Shown one piece after another: positions 63,961 through 64,000 of a DNA stretch of 64,000 bases; position 1 is the first letter of the stretch; every line of letters starts with the position of its first letter. Origin of the DNA: Bog-473 sp963764305. GTDB lineage: Bacteria; Actinomycetota; Acidimicrobiia; Acidimicrobiales; RAAP-2. The DNA lies in assembly GCA_963764305.1 (NCBI GenBank), contig CAVXSD010000006.1, forward strand, positions 1 to 64,000. The letters run 5' to 3'. A program made the translations under genes and the position numbers. The notes below the pieces were generated by a model. That model ran no database searches and was not told where the DNA came from. It was given only the letters and a program-made list of their open reading frames with translations.

Positions 63961-64000
63961 TCAGCTGTCTTGCCCCGTCACCCAGTCGACCGGGTGGTCG
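63961..64000 (-). CDS. 3' end of a gene running off the window
   Basis: On the minus strand the last codons read DHPVDWVTGQDS and stop (TGA, 63963-63961). Too short to name; the convergent layout with the previous gene and acidic C-terminus make it plausible. Confidence 0.35.
   Translation of the reverse strand, partial: DHPVDWVTGQDS

Noticed and set aside
1..64000. CRISPR arrays, rRNA genes, prophage structural genes, biosynthetic gene clusters
   Set aside because: None seen: no regularly spaced repeats with unique spacers, no conserved rRNA stretches, no capsid/terminase or NRPS/PKS motifs.

Overview
The window is high-GC DNA with actinobacterial habits: GTG and TTG starts, 4-base ATGA/GTGA stop-start overlaps, and -10 boxes of the TANNNT type only 6-9 bases ahead of start codons (leaderless mRNAs). 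A secreted L,D-transpeptidase built on seven 'GYWLVASDGGIF' repeats, a DsbA-like protein of the mycothiol-dependent nitroreductase group, and a dense set of monooxygenase, CoA-ligand and P450 genes fit an uncultured member of the Actinomycetota, most likely Acidimicrobiia-like. That placement is inference. There is no rRNA gene; one complete tRNA (Val-GAC) and a tRNA-Cys fragment are present.

Layout. (1) 1-14.8 kb: envelope and transport genes: an ABC exporter, a secreted Ig-repeat protein, a chagasin-like lipoprotein, YggT, five polytopic membrane proteins of glycosyltransferase type plus the C-terminal fragment of a sixth, and a secreted phospholipase-C-family phosphoesterase. Almost every gene here carries one or more frameshifts although the protein signal in the other frames is still sharp, which looks like base-calling error or very recent decay. 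(2) 14.76-15.54 kb: a VapBC toxin-antitoxin pair with a truncated toxin, and the 3' half of a tRNA-Cys gene, which together look like an integration boundary. (3) 15.8-25.6 kb: an accessory island: FAD oxidoreductase, pentapeptide-repeat protein, broken phytanoyl-CoA dioxygenase, DUF4386 protein, a complete IS21-family element with 4-bp target duplication, a cyclase remnant, a TMEM175-type channel, an IS110 remnant and a complete IS3-family element with 4-bp duplication and a visible -1 slippery site. (4) 25.6-32.4 kb: SnoaL-like protein with an ECF sigma factor, a DEDD exonuclease, a phytanoyl-CoA dioxygenase, tRNA-Val, an intact ISL3-family element, and the GNAT stump next to it.

(5) 32.4-64 kb is clean, densely packed chromosome: SGNH esterase, sulfotransferase, Baeyer-Villiger-type monooxygenase, Ser/Thr kinase, metallo-beta-lactamase-fold hydrolase, L,D-transpeptidase, 2-hydroxyacid dehydrogenase, carbonic anhydrase, CaiB-type CoA transferase, two proteins of unknown function with a disulfide-reductase-like flavoprotein, alpha/beta hydrolase, acyl-CoA dehydrogenase, ribose-5-phosphate isomerase, P450, haloalkane dehalogenase coupled to a second monooxygenase, two ABC-2 permeases, a TrmO-like protein, a decayed HD/LuxR regulator, an arylsulfatase, a DsbA/SDR/M20 operon, DUF2237, nitroreductase and a nitronate-monooxygenase-like flavoprotein. 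The 34-63 kb stretch reads as a catabolic neighbourhood for ketones, halo-organics, sulfate esters and nitro compounds, with no single obvious pathway.
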